DNA of 34,084 nucleotides from a gamma proteobacterium symbiont of Taylorina sp. (GTDB taxonomy: Bacteria > Pseudomonadota > Gammaproteobacteria > GRL18), in NCBI GenBank assembly GCA_025655455.1, contig JAHXIV010000098.1, positions 1 through 34,084 of the forward strand, given 5' to 3'. Every line of letters begins with the position of its first letter. The stretch's first letter is position 1. Shown one piece after another: positions 17,399 through 26,046 of this stretch. A program made the translations under genes and the position numbers. The notes beneath the pieces were generated by a model that was given only the letters and a program-made list of their open reading frames with translations, was not told the origin of the DNA and ran no database searches.

Positions 17399-17501
17399 AA
17401 GGTGTCTGAGTCAAAATTATACTTAAATTGTTGTTAAATTACGAATAATGAGAAATAACAGAATTCATTTATCAGCTGAGTTATTTTGACTCCGACACCT
17501 T
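17399..17501. mobile_element. 103-bp MITE-like element with 18-bp terminal inverted repeats
   Basis: AAGGTGTCTGAGTCAAAA (17399-17416) and TTTTGACTCCGACACCTT (17484-17501) are inverted copies with a single mismatch. The 67-bp centre is AT-rich and non-coding. The element fills the ppiB-lpxH gap and ends 10 bp before the lpxH ATG, so it carries that gene's leader and may end ppiB transcription as a hairpin. No target duplication is evident. Confidence 0.7.
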
Positions 17502-17511
17502 ATTATATGCC

Positions 17512-18210
17512 ATGAAAACTCTCTTTATCTCTGATCTGCACCTGGATCCCAAACGCACAGATATTCAAGATTGTTTTGATCTGTTTATTCATTCCTGTCT
17601 GCAAGATGCAAAAAATATTGATGCTCTCTATATTCTTGGTGATTTATTTGAAGTCTGGATTGGTGATGATGCCTCTATTCCAATTTACCAGCATACTATC
17701 AGACAACTAAAGCAACTAAGCGCTCATGATATCCAACTGTTTATTATGCATGGTAATCGTGACTTTCTATTAGGATCTAAATTTGAAACAGCCGCCACCT
17801 GCACTCTGATCCCCGATCCTTATTTTATAAAGATAAAAAATGAAAAAATCATGCTTTCACATGGTGATATTTTCTGTACTGATGATATTGAATATATGCA
17901 ATTTAGAAAAGTGGTTCGAAACTCTGACTGGATAAAGGATTTTTTAAACAAACCGGTTTCTCAACGCATAGCAATTGCACAATCAATGAGAGAGAAAAGC
18001 CAGCAAAATGGACAGCAGGAATTACATATTATGGATGTTAATCAAAAATTGGTGACAACGATGATGTTAGAACATGGTACTCAGGCATTAATACACGGCC
18101 ATACACATAAACCAGCTGCTCATCACTTTGTATTGAATAATAAGACTGTACAACGTATTGTTTTATCTGACTGGAATCCTAATGCTGATGCATTGGTTAT
18201 CCAGTCATAA
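17512..18210 (+). CDS. lpxH: UDP-2,3-diacylglucosamine diphosphatase
   Basis: A 232-residue calcineurin-type phosphoesterase that converts UDP-2,3-diacylglucosamine to lipid X in lipid A synthesis, on the cytoplasmic side of the inner membrane. Metal-ligand motifs are in order: FISDLHLD, GDLFEVWIGDD, MHGNRDFLLG, LSHGDIFCTDD and HGHTHKPAAH. Length agrees with E. coli LpxH (240). The ATG lies 10 bp after a terminal-inverted-repeat element and shows no Shine-Dalgarno sequence, so the leader is short or unusual. The association with an upstream ppiB is common in gammaproteobacteria. Confidence 0.95.
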   Translation: MKTLFISDLHLDPKRTDIQDCFDLFIHSCLQDAKNIDALYILGDLFEVWIGDDASIPIYQHTIRQLKQLSAHDIQLFIMHGNRDFLLGSKFETAATCTLIPDPYFIKIKNEKIMLSHGDIFCTDDIEYMQFRKVVRNSDWIKDFLNKPVSQRIAIAQSMREKSQQNGQQELHIMDVNQKLVTTMMLEHGTQALIHGHTHKPAAHHFVLNNKTVQRIVLSDWNPNADALVIQS

Positions 18211-18332
18211 AGATATAATATAAGCACATTAACTCATACATTATTCTAATTGTTATGTGTATAATTAAATTTTATTATACCTGTTAGTTCTCATCTTATA
18301 GACTAACTCAATTAAGCACTTAAAGGTGTATC

Positions 18333-18794
18333 ATGAAACAGATTTTCTCATCTATTTTACTCTTACCAGCATTGTTTACTGTTATGGGATGCCAACCATT
18401 ATTGACAGGTGAGACCTATTCACGCAGTGAAGTTCGACAGCTGCAACAGGTTGAATTTGGTCTGATTGAAAGCATTCGAATAGTTCAAATAGAAGGTACT
18501 AAAACACCTATTGGTACAGGAACCGGTGCAATCATTGGTGGTGTGATAGGTAATTCAATTGGCGGTGGGAGTGGGAAGATTATAGCTACTGTTGTTGGTG
18601 CTGTTGCTGGAGGCATAGCAGGCTCAGCTATTGAGGAATCTGTAACCAAAACCCAAGGCGTGGAAATCACCATCCGCAAAGATAATGGACAGATAATTTC
18701 TATAGTACAGGAGACTTCACCAAATATGTCATTTTCTTTGGGTGACCGAGTACGAATTATAAGTAATAATAATGATACACGTGTTGTTCGTTAA
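18333..18794 (+). CDS. slyB: Outer membrane lipoprotein SlyB-like (glycine zipper)
   Basis: A 153-residue lipoprotein. The signal peptide ends in the lipobox FTVMGC (Cys20). Then come GETYSRSEVRQLQQVEFG, a glycine-zipper membrane region of about residues 60-105 (GTGAIIGGVIGNSIGGGSGK, VVGAVAGGIAGSAIEE), and a C-terminal domain with TKTQGVEITIRKDNGQ and SLGDRVRII. The order and length match SlyB/Pcp lipoproteins (155 residues in E. coli). SlyB stabilises outer membrane protein complexes under LPS stress. It is monocistronic; the 122-bp leader is AT-rich with an AAAGGTG ribosome binding site. Confidence 0.9.
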   Translation: MKQIFSSILLLPALFTVMGCQPLLTGETYSRSEVRQLQQVEFGLIESIRIVQIEGTKTPIGTGTGAIIGGVIGNSIGGGSGKIIATVVGAVAGGIAGSAIEESVTKTQGVEITIRKDNGQIISIVQETSPNMSFSLGDRVRIISNNNDTRVVR

Positions 18795-19029
18795 CTTAAG
18801 TTTTTTTGTAATTATTTTATTTTCTACGATACATGGGAAATCAGATACTATTGATTTTACATCTTCATGAATTGCTGTTCAAAAAGTTTACAAATTATAA
18901 TTTAAAATTAGATATGTTAGATTATTATTTATACAATAATAAGAGTTAATAAATCACTTTTGTTTTGACAAAATCTACGAGAGTTCTTATTATGCATCCC
19001 ATTCTATTGCTGCAAAGAGGAAACTAATT

Positions 19030-20136
19030 GTGAATACTGGCCTTGCTACATACAGTAAATCTGACTCTATTACTTTGTCTCTGTGGTATATATTGTTTGG
19101 ATTAATTGCTTCCATTTTGCTTTATCCTTTATCTGACTAGTGCTTTGCCGGCTCCTGTTAGTCAGCAATTTATCACCCCTTATGCAGCTATTGACAATGG
19201 TTACTCCATGCAGCAAATCAGTGATACAGCGTTTACGGGTGATTTCACTGGTAATGCTTTACTGCTGGATGATGCCGGTACATCAATAGTGCCCGCATAT
19301 AAACCCTCAGTTTTGATTGTCGATGATACTGTTAAGCGTGTTACAACGCGCGCGACAGAATCGCAAGCATTTCCACGGAAAGAGTTAGAGGTAAGTGTTG
19401 ATAGATTGATTTCGAGTCTTCAAGAAGTTGTAGATGATGAATTGTCGCCTTACGTGAAAGGCTTTTTAGTGCCATTTTTTTCGGATTTGTAGAAACACAG
19501 TCAACATCCTCAGGAGTACGCTTTCGACTCTTTGATCGTGATCCAAAAGAGTCCGGTGCTATTGAGCTTTCAGGTAATACGGCTTCAGGCGTTTTTCGTG
19601 ATACTGAAACTAACAAAGAGGGCATAGAAGAACCAGACTTTCAGTTTGATTTTTCAAAAATAAGCACAGTCCAGGTCAATATGGGGGGTGCAAAGGCTGA
19701 AATTCTGACGCTATCAACCAACACTATCCATACGGGCAATGCTGGAGGTGGATTCCCGGGAGATGGTGCCATTAAAACGATAATCAATGAGTTTACAAGA
19801 ATTTCCGGCACTAATAGTAATATTGAAACAAATATTACTATTACTTTCAATAGTACTGGTGATGAAATTGCTTTGGTTCAGTTGGATCATTATACCTGGA
19901 AATCTTCTGATAAAATTAATTTACGAGAGAAAAAATCAATTGAATTTGATTCACTACCATTACTTTCATCCGATAATAATGGAGCATTTTATACATTTGG
20001 AACAAATGGCGAAGAGGCCTGTAAGCATATTTTAAGATATGTTCATCAGACATTCAATTTCGATCAATCAATCGCTACAGAAGTAACCACTATAGCCTGT
20101 AAGGCATCTGCAACTCTGACAGTTGATTTTTATTAA
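19030..20136 (+). pseudogene. Secreted protein of unknown family, twice frameshifted
   Basis: Three frame segments line up as one protein of about 365 residues. It begins at GTG 19030 (AAAGAGG upstream) with SLWYILFGL. The frame moves by +1 near 19095-19110 into LLPFCFILYLTSALPAPVSQQF, which together would be a signal peptide. It then moves back at a run of seven T's at 19475-19481 (GFLVPF joined to FGFVETQS). The remainder runs through NMGGAKAEILTLSTN, NIETNITITFNSTGDEIALV and GEEACKHILRYVHQTFN to a stop at 20136. I do not recognise the family. The homopolymer could mean a sequencing error, phase variation or decay. Decayed coding scraps beyond 20136 favour decay. Confidence 0.5.
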
Positions 20137-20182
20137 CGGTTTCCCGGATTAGGACTGCCCCAAATAAACAAGGTAAAGATAA

Positions 20183-20308
20183 ATTAGAGGAAGAACTGTT
20201 TATTCAGGGATTAATTGCACCTATAATACTGAGCAAAGAATTTATGTAGTTACTGTTGAACCTGATTCATTAAGCAAGCAGATTCATGATCACTGGCCTA
20301 AGCATTGA
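20183..20308 (+). pseudogene. Coding scrap downstream of the frameshifted gene
   Basis: An open stretch without a start codon reads GRTVYSGINCTYNTEQR and then VVTVEPDSLSKQIHDHWPKH to a stop. The composition is clearly protein-like. In another frame, 20130-20249 reads SRIRTAPNKQGKDK, which may be its frameshifted front. The 'YSGINC...W.P' layout loosely recalls the C-terminal ends of CNP1-like proteins, but I would not rely on that. Confidence 0.35.
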
Positions 20309-20668
20309 ACCAGAAATTTAAGTGTTTACAACACTAATCGCCTTTTTATTGTTTTACTCCTATCTTGTACGGATTGGACCGTTATTAATTTTCTGATGTA
20401 TAACATCAGGCTACTCGATTGTCGTCAACTATCTCATTCATATAGTCATCAAACTTCGTGGATGAGTTGTCCGCGCCTGTGATAACCACCCATGAAGTGG
20501 GCAGGATCAGTGAAAAAGATTTCAAGTTAGCAATAGAAATGGACAAAATAGCGAAATCTCATTTGTAGCTTTTTTGCTGTGATTACACTCTTTGGTTGGC
20601 CTCCATAAAAATGCGTAGTTTTTAAATACAAGTTGTATGAACAGTCGTTAGAATCGTGAGCGGAACAC
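20309..20668. other. Non-coding or decayed stretch
   Basis: There is no complete gene. A 7-bp hairpin (CTGATGT/ACATCAG) lies at about 20392-20408. A short open frame at 20458-20568 (GTG start) reads VDELSAPVITTHEVG and KDFKLAIEMDKIAKSHL and looks like the end of a lost gene. I see no other signal. Confidence 0.4.
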
Positions 20669-21811
20669 TCAGATAAAGAGTGTTAATACTCCCGTGTAGC
20701 CGTACAATTTATTATGATGAATTTCACCGTTGGCAAAAAAACCTGTTAAAGGAAAATCACCCAACGTCTTGTGTATCATTTTAATTTCTTCAGAGTTTTT
20801 ACCAAACTGTTCGCGCCCGCGTCCTAAACAGGAAATATAAATACCGCCTTTGGGTTTTTGTTTCAGGCGACTGGCAATTTTATCAAGCATATGTTGCATA
20901 TCATCGACTGCGGTTTGTTCATTGCGCTCACAAAATATCATTTCATGGCCTTCAGTGAGCATGTCATTTATGGCAAATACTTTCTTTTCAAGATCCACTC
21001 CAACCAGATTACGCACGGTATAATCACTTTGATCACTACCAGCAATACATAAGCCAGTAAAAACTTCACTCGCACGTTCTTTTAAGTCATTGATAGAATT
21101 CATATTATATTCTTGCATCAAAACATCCAAAGCAGGTTCACTTTTTTGACCAGCAAGTCTAAGACTGTATACCCTGTTTTCTTGTGCATGAGTGATGGTG
21201 TGCTTCGCTCCAATTGGGCGACATCCCTGACTTAGATTGGTTAATACGGGAATGTTTTCTGAAAAAAACACACCTGAAACACCGCCAGTGGTGACCTCAT
21301 CAGCCACTTGATATTGTTTGTCTCTAGATGATGTTAAGCCACCGACAAGGAAGCATTCCTGAACTTGCTGTGGAATGTCCTCAATGAGGTGTTGTGTCTG
21401 TTGATGGAACGGGTCACCATGAATAATGCCAAAGTTTGTCAAATATTTATCGGATAGTTTGAGTGCCTCCAGGTCGCTGATATTTTTGATCAGAGGAAGC
21501 ACAGTGAATTCATTGGCATCAAATTTCGCCAGCATAATACTGACTGCAGGTTGATCATAGTATTCTTGCCCTGATGCAATAATGCCTGCACCAAGGGTAC
21601 CAAGCCAATGTTCAATGCCCGTTTTCTTCTTACATTGCTGTAGCAAATCTGGATATTCATTGGACATGGCATCGGTTGCATAAATAAAAGCAAAGTTAAA
21701 TTCAGCAGGAATGTCTTCAAGTTGCTCTAGACAGTTCGAAATAACGGCCTGAGGATCAGTATGCTGATAACTTATATTTAAAAAGCGATCCATATTCTTT
21801 ATTTCAGTCAT
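20669..21811 (-). CDS. FIST domain-containing sensory protein
   Basis: A 380-residue cytoplasmic protein with FIST N and C domains. FIST_N covers about 30-220 (FAFIYATDAM, WLGTLGAGIIASGQEYYDQPAVSIML, CFLVGGLTSSRD, GGVSGVFFSENIPVLTNLSQGCRPIG). FIST_C covers about 225-380 and ends in GGIYISCLGRGREQFG, PLTGFFANGEIHHNKLYGYTGVLTLFI, the family's typical finish. FIST proteins are proposed to bind small ligands such as amino acids for signalling. I chose ATG at 21811; it follows AAGGAATAATTG and lies 3 bp after the stop of the SagB-like gene. It is the last gene of a three-gene operon. Confidence 0.9.
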   Translation of the reverse strand: MTEIKNMDRFLNISYQHTDPQAVISNCLEQLEDIPAEFNFAFIYATDAMSNEYPDLLQQCKKKTGIEHWLGTLGAGIIASGQEYYDQPAVSIMLAKFDANEFTVLPLIKNISDLEALKLSDKYLTNFGIIHGDPFHQQTQHLIEDIPQQVQECFLVGGLTSSRDKQYQVADEVTTGGVSGVFFSENIPVLTNLSQGCRPIGAKHTITHAQENRVYSLRLAGQKSEPALDVLMQEYNMNSINDLKERASEVFTGLCIAGSDQSDYTVRNLVGVDLEKKVFAINDMLTEGHEMIFCERNEQTAVDDMQHMLDKIASRLKQKPKGGIYISCLGRGREQFGKNSEEIKMIHKTLGDFPLTGFFANGEIHHNKLYGYTGVLTLFI

Positions 21812-21814
21812 CAA

Positions 21815-23536
21815 TTATTCCTTTACTAAATTGCTGCGTCCCAAATGTGCATAAGGCGGAAGTGTTTGTAATCGATTATCAGCTAATGCCTTACCGATGG
21901 TAAAGTGATACAAACTTTGAAAAGTATGGTCATCTTCGGCCAAACCAATCAGTTCATGTACACCATCATCAAAGTAACAGCCAATGCCCGTGCCGCGAAA
22001 CCCTACTGATTCTGCTTCAAGGTACAGTATTTGTCCCAGCATGCCGGCTTCCCAAAATAACTGTCGGTAAACCCATGGTTTGTGGTTTATATTGGATTCG
22101 TATTCTGCGAGTAAGCCAAAACTGATAACACCATCTCGGGCAATTTCCTGATGACAGGAGAGTGTTTTTACCGCTTCTCTGGCATCGCCGGAAATTAAAC
22201 GAAATAATGGTAGATGTGCTGGACAGTTCTTGGGTTTAAGCCATTCATAATCTTGTTTTAAACAAGTTTGAAAGGTGCTTTTTATCTCGTCATTACGTAA
22301 GAATAGATACAAGCCTGATTCAATACCTTCGATGTGATGAACAAAAAGAAGTAGATGTATTGCAGGTTTCCACGAAATACTATCCATTGGTGCTATGCCC
22401 TGGCGGGGCAAAGTGAGATCTAACAGTCGGTATAACATTTTATCAGTGAATAATAGTCCGTTGGCTGTTTTTTTAGCATCAGGATTTTGGTTAGTGAAAT
22501 GACTGATATCAAATTCTTGTGCACTGCGTCTTTGTTTGATCAAAGTACTGGCCGCTTGGGCTGAACTTTGATCTGCAGTCCTATTGAGCTTGGGTAAAAC
22601 AGGCGCCTGCCACGAGGCTACATCTGTTTCAGGCTTTACACTGGCCACAGTGGCCTCTGCAATGATTGGCCAGTCATCAATATGGTGTGATGAAAGAGTA
22701 TTTGCCTGCCCATACCATTGCCCATGATTCGCTGTTTCAGTGACTTTTTTTAATGAAAAAAGGCCATTTGCAGGTGCTTTATGATGGGGTGTTATGAGTA
22801 ACATTACATCTGAATGCTCACGTTCTGCCGAGTTAAAGTCAGGGTCACGATTGATGCCTAAAATAGTTTCAATCTGTGCATCACTTGCAGAAGTTAAAAC
22901 TTGTACCTGCCAGCCTAAGGTTGCGGCTGCATAGCGTATGGATGCTATGGCGTGACCAGCATCAAGCTGACAATAACGAAAGGCACGTTCACCATACTTC
23001 CATGCCTCTCGCCAATGTATTGATGACAGTCCTATGAGAAAACCATTGTCTGGCAGTAATGATGGCTTGTGTCTAAATTGACAGCGTTTTTCAAGAACAT
23101 GATCGCGACTCACATAGTGGTGTACACCCGCTGAAATTCCCTGACAATTCTCGATAATAATATAAGACTCGGTTGGGTGTAAATTACCACTGGATGGGTT
23201 ACAACGAAGTGCCCATCGGTTTTTGCCATATTGTTTCCATGCCGAAAGGCCAAGGGATAATTCCAAAAACTGTGCAATTGTCTTTACTGAAAGAGCTTGG
23301 GGGTTTATTTTCTCTGGTTGGTATAACTCGTTATACAATGCCTTTGTCGGTTGTGCCAGTAAGGGCAGCAGCAGTTCGGTACAGCCCTTAAATGTGCGAA
23401 ATGCCTCTGGCTGGTGTTGCCAGTCCAGGCCATCAGGTCCTGATGCATAACGCTGAAAATGATGTTTGGTCTGTTGGTGATAGTCCAGGATTGTTTCCAG
23501 TGACTGCTTATTAGACAGGCTGTTCATTAATGTCAT
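21815..23536 (-). CDS. SagB/ThcOx-type double nitroreductase-fold dehydrogenase
   Basis: A 573-residue flavin-dependent oxidoreductase with two nitroreductase-like halves. The N-terminal half has LELSLGLSAWK, RCNPSSGNLHPTESYIII (FMN-binding RxxPSSGxLHPxE), CQLDAGHAIASIRYAAATLGWQ. The C-terminal half has STLIKQRRSAQEFD, ESGLYLFLRN, WEAGMLGQILYLEAESVGFRGTGIGCYFDD. SagB proteins oxidise azolines to azoles in thiazole/oxazole-modified peptides; stand-alone double-domain versions without a cyclodehydratase are widespread and their substrates unknown. No YcaO or precursor peptide gene is visible here. ATG 23536 lies 1 bp after the TPR gene stop; ATG 23527 is an alternative start. Confidence 0.87.
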   Translation of the reverse strand: MTLMNSLSNKQSLETILDYHQQTKHHFQRYASGPDGLDWQHQPEAFRTFKGCTELLLPLLAQPTKALYNELYQPEKINPQALSVKTIAQFLELSLGLSAWKQYGKNRWALRCNPSSGNLHPTESYIIIENCQGISAGVHHYVSRDHVLEKRCQFRHKPSLLPDNGFLIGLSSIHWREAWKYGERAFRYCQLDAGHAIASIRYAAATLGWQVQVLTSASDAQIETILGINRDPDFNSAEREHSDVMLLITPHHKAPANGLFSLKKVTETANHGQWYGQANTLSSHHIDDWPIIAEATVASVKPETDVASWQAPVLPKLNRTADQSSAQAASTLIKQRRSAQEFDISHFTNQNPDAKKTANGLLFTDKMLYRLLDLTLPRQGIAPMDSISWKPAIHLLLFVHHIEGIESGLYLFLRNDEIKSTFQTCLKQDYEWLKPKNCPAHLPLFRLISGDAREAVKTLSCHQEIARDGVISFGLLAEYESNINHKPWVYRQLFWEAGMLGQILYLEAESVGFRGTGIGCYFDDGVHELIGLAEDDHTFQSLYHFTIGKALADNRLQTLPPYAHLGRSNLVKE

Positions 23537-23537
23537 T

Positions 23538-23846
23538 TTATTTTAACAGACGTTTTAGAAAAACATTAATCTCTTTAACTGCTTGTCGATCACCTTTTTC
23601 TTCTGCGACCAATAAGCCATTTTCATAAACAACAATTGCCTGCTCTTTGTCACCCACGTCAACCAACGCCTTGCCTAGAATTTTCCAGGCGGCTGAGTAT
23701 TTAGGGTCAAATTCGATGGCTGCTTTTAAATGAGGAATTGCATCTGCAGCCTGCCCAGATTTAAATAAAGCATTGCCCAGACCAAAACGTAAAATGACGC
23801 TATCCTGGCCTTGCTCTAGTAATTTTTTAAGTGCTGGTATGTCCAT
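23538..23846 (-). CDS. TPR repeat protein, first gene of the SagB-FIST operon
   Basis: A 102-residue protein with tetratricopeptide repeats: LRFGLGNALFKSGQAADAIPHL, then AAWKILGKALVDVGDKEQAIVVYENGL, spaced 34 residues apart as expected. There is no signal peptide. The start is taken at ATG 23846 (MDIPALKKLLEQ); an upstream in-frame TTG at 23888 adds an unconvincing leader. Such small TPR proteins act as scaffolds. Its stop is one base from the start of the SagB-like gene. Confidence 0.75.
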   Translation of the reverse strand: MDIPALKKLLEQGQDSVILRFGLGNALFKSGQAADAIPHLKAAIEFDPKYSAAWKILGKALVDVGDKEQAIVVYENGLLVAEEKGDRQAVKEINVFLKRLLK

Positions 23847-23943
23847 ACTTTGGAAATGGGGATCGAAATAGAATAAACAATATGACAAAACATAGGGTTA
23901 CTTTTGGCATGAGTGCTCGACGACGACCACTGAAAATTCTTTA

Positions 23944-24228
23944 TCAGATATTCAATGCTTTAAATGCAGTATATGAAAACTTTTTCCGTGCTTTGCAAAA
24001 TGCAGCAGTGGTTTCAGAATTTATAGCAACAGGACTATCATCAATAATCTGAAAAAATCGACTGAGTTCAGTTTGAATGGAGCTGTTCACCATATTTAGC
24101 ATAAAGCAAATTAAACGAGGAAATGTAAGTGAACGATTTCGGGTAAAATCTTTTTCAGATTTATGATGTTGTGACAGAAAGTCTGTTGAAAATAATTGGC
24201 TGGTTAAATTTTGTTCTATTCGGGTCAA
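23944..24228 (-). pseudogene. IS4-like transposase, N-terminal fragment
   Basis: A 94-residue frame reads FTRNRSLTFPRLICFMLNMVNSSIQTELSRFF and FCKARKKFSYTAFKALN. This is the N-terminal region of IS4-type DDE transposases ('FTRxRKLxFpxlixflLn...FcxARkkl'). The catalytic DDE domain is missing, as the frame stops at 23944. The IS end may lie near 24340-24360 (TTAAGTTAATGGCATTGAT), about 120 bp upstream of the start. The remnant sits directly upstream of the TPR-SagB-FIST operon. Confidence 0.75.
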
Positions 24229-24543
24229 ATAATGAACAGTTTATTGTCTCTTTTGAAAAATTCATTAATTTACTCCCTAATAATATTTTTTTTGAGTAGG
24301 AATACATTAACATAAAAGTGATAAATAATAAATACTTAGTCTTAAGTTAATGGCATTGATCCCTTGATCTACCACTTTATACTTAGATTTTAGAATAAGC
24401 CATTTAACAAATAGTTAGAACAATCACTCTTCTATTTTTTCAAACATTAAATCTTTGTAATATTTAAGAAAGGTAGTTGTTAGCTCTATCATTTAAAATA
24501 TCACTCAATAAATCATTGTTATCCCATCAATCAGGAGAGTAGT
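24229..24543. other. Intergenic, likely IS edge plus DUF4399 gene promoter region
   Basis: AT-rich and without an open frame of note. The part up to about 24360 is probably the left end of the IS4-like remnant. The DUF4399 gene has a good ribosome binding site, CAGGAGAG, 8 bases before its ATG. No operator or terminator stands out. Confidence 0.4.
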
Positions 24544-24960
24544 ATGTTTCGTATTTTTCTCACTCTATTCATTTTTGTAGCCAGTGTTAATACTGTTTTA
24601 GCTCATGGTGTTGCAGAAAGTAGTTCCACTTTTATTATTACACCCATAAATAATGCTATTGTGACTAACCCTGTCACCATTAAATTTGGCATTAAAGGTT
24701 TTTTAATTGCCCCTGCCGGGATAAATAAACATAAGGCAGGGCATTATCATTTGTTGCTGGATGCAAAGAAAGCCATCTCAATGGATGATCCAATTCCCAG
24801 AGATCAACAACATATTCACTTCGATCAAGGTGAAACGGAAACAACATTAAAAATATCACCAGGTAAACATATTTTACAATTAGTGGTAGGTGATGAAGAA
24901 CATGAACCCTTTAAAGAATTAATCTCTAAAAAAATAATAATTATTGTTGAGAAAAACTAA
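24544..24960 (+). CDS. DUF4399 periplasmic protein
   Basis: A 138-residue secreted protein. The signal peptide is MFRIFLTLFIFVASVNTVLA with cleavage after LA. The mature part shows the DUF4399 pattern: ITPINNAIVTNPVTIKFGIKGF, PAGINKHKAGHYHLLLDA, PIPRDQQHIHFDQGETETTL, SPGKHILQLVVGDEEHEPF. Histidines are concentrated in these conserved blocks (GHYHLLLD, HIHF), which could bind metal, but the function is unknown. It is transcribed away from the IS remnant and towards the SHOCT gene, with which it converges. Confidence 0.85.
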   Translation: MFRIFLTLFIFVASVNTVLAHGVAESSSTFIITPINNAIVTNPVTIKFGIKGFLIAPAGINKHKAGHYHLLLDAKKAISMDDPIPRDQQHIHFDQGETETTLKISPGKHILQLVVGDEEHEPFKELISKKIIIIVEKN

Positions 24961-25058
24961 GGAACATGAACAAAATAGGAAAGGCAATAAACCACCTCGA
25001 AATCTATTATTAATACAATTCATTACTGAATGTTATCCTGCCTTGTTTATTTTCCACT

Positions 25059-25274
25059 TCAAGCTATCAGTTCCTTTTTTTTCTGATGAAATTCGCCCTT
25101 ATCTATTTCACCCCTTGCATAGCGTTCATCAAGAATTTCAATGGCTTTTTTATTGATTTTTGATACAGCATAATCTTCTTTAAACGTCCAGTACACGATT
25201 AATATTATAAGTCCCCAAAACAGAAACATTCCAATACCATGAAAGCCAAACCCATACCCAAAAAAATTGCTCAT
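25059..25274 (-). CDS. Small membrane protein with SHOCT domain
   Basis: 71 residues: one membrane segment at about 8-29 (GFHGIGMFLFWGLIILIVYW) followed by a C-terminal SHOCT motif (AIEILDERYARGEIDKGEFHQKKKEL). SHOCT domains are short helical oligomerisation modules. The gene follows the Spy/CpxP-like gene on the same strand with a 75-bp gap that contains a perfect hairpin. Its ATG has a strong ribosome binding site (AAGGAGAAC). Confidence 0.85.
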   Translation of the reverse strand: MSNFFGYGFGFHGIGMFLFWGLIILIVYWTFKEDYAVSKINKKAIEILDERYARGEIDKGEFHQKKKELIA

Positions 25275-25301
25275 TTTGTTCTCCTTAAGCCATTAATAAT
25301 T

Positions 25302-25340
25302 TTAATCAGATGTTAAATTTCTTGTTCAACATCTGATTAA
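25302..25340 (-). promoter_or_regulatory. 13-bp perfect hairpin between Spy-like and SHOCT genes
   Basis: TTAATCAGATGTT at 25302-25314 pairs fully with AACATCTGATTAA at 25328-25340 across a 13-nt loop. No T-run follows on the minus strand, so it is not a classical terminator. It may be an mRNA stabiliser or partial attenuator setting the Spy-like to SHOCT ratio. Confidence 0.65.
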
Positions 25341-25349
25341 TGATAACAA

Positions 25350-25838
25350 CTAGAAACAATTATTTATCCCGATTAAATTACCGACTTTTGCCTGCTGTTC
25401 AGGTGTTAATACAGTACTCAGATTTTTTCGTGCAGCAAACACTTTTTGCATTTGAGCCAGTCCTTGCTGGTGAAAATTTTGCTGCTGCTCCTGAAATGCA
25501 TGTCTGTTCTCAAAACGAGTCTGTCTGTGAACTTGCATTAGGCCTGTTTTGGCTTTTATCTCATTAACATAATCATTCCATGCTGTTTCCTGATCAACAG
25601 TAATGCCAATTTTAGACTTTAAATTCGCAAGTTGTTGTTCGGTATATTCAGTTGGGTTATTCATCATCATTGCTGCATGACCATAACCCGTACCATATCC
25701 CATAGGGCCATTCATCATGCCATGATGACCACCCCAGCCAGGACCGAATCCGCCTCTGGCAAAAACACCACTTGCCAGCCCAATAACTAATGCACTTATC
25801 GCAACAGTGCCGATTATTTGTTTGCTTGTTTTGTTCAT
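25350..25838 (-). CDS. Spy/CpxP-like periplasmic protein (LTxxQ family)
   Basis: A 162-residue secreted protein. The signal peptide is about residues 1-27 (GTVAISALVIGLASGVFA). A Gly/His/Met-rich segment follows (GFGPGWGGHHGMMNGPMGYG, HAAMMMNN), then a helical part with TEQQLANLKSKIGIT and LTPEQQAKVGNLIG, the LTxxQ signature. The family comprises ATP-independent periplasmic chaperones and stress sensors (Spy, CpxP) or metal-responsive relatives such as CnrX/ZraP. The His/Met-rich N-terminus would suit copper or zinc binding. It is divergent from a two-component system, the classic cpxP-cpxRA arrangement. Confidence 0.85.
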   Translation of the reverse strand: MNKTSKQIIGTVAISALVIGLASGVFARGGFGPGWGGHHGMMNGPMGYGTGYGHAAMMMNNPTEYTEQQLANLKSKIGITVDQETAWNDYVNEIKAKTGLMQVHRQTRFENRHAFQEQQQNFHQQGLAQMQKVFAARKNLSTVLTPEQQAKVGNLIGINNCF

Positions 25839-25959
25839 GACTTTCTCCTTTACCTAATAAACTGTTTAATAAAATAAGTTGAAGTATCTATTTCTCTTCT
25901 TCTTGACTATTATTAAAACATTGTTGTGTAAGCACATGATGTAAAAAAAAAGGCTTTTT

Positions 25960-26002
25960 GTAAGTTAATGTAACAAAATTACTAAAAGTTACTTATCCTT
26001 AC
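25960..26002. promoter_or_regulatory. Two inverted CpxR-like boxes in divergent promoter
   Basis: GTAAG-TTAAT-GTAAC at 25960-25974 and, on the other strand, GTAAG-GATAA-GTAAC at 25988-26002. Both have the spacing of the known CpxR consensus (GTAAA-N5-GTAAA) and are identical in both half-sites. They lie 28 bp apart, between the Spy-like gene and the response regulator gene 45 bp downstream. The placement fits autoregulation by the adjacent regulator. Confidence 0.65.
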
Positions 26003-26046
26003 ATTTCAACATTGAATACAATACTTTCAAAAGATAGAATAGACTT

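Noticed and set aside
20392..20408. CTGATGT/ACATCAG hairpin as terminator
   Set aside because: No following T-run on either strand and no gene ending next to it.
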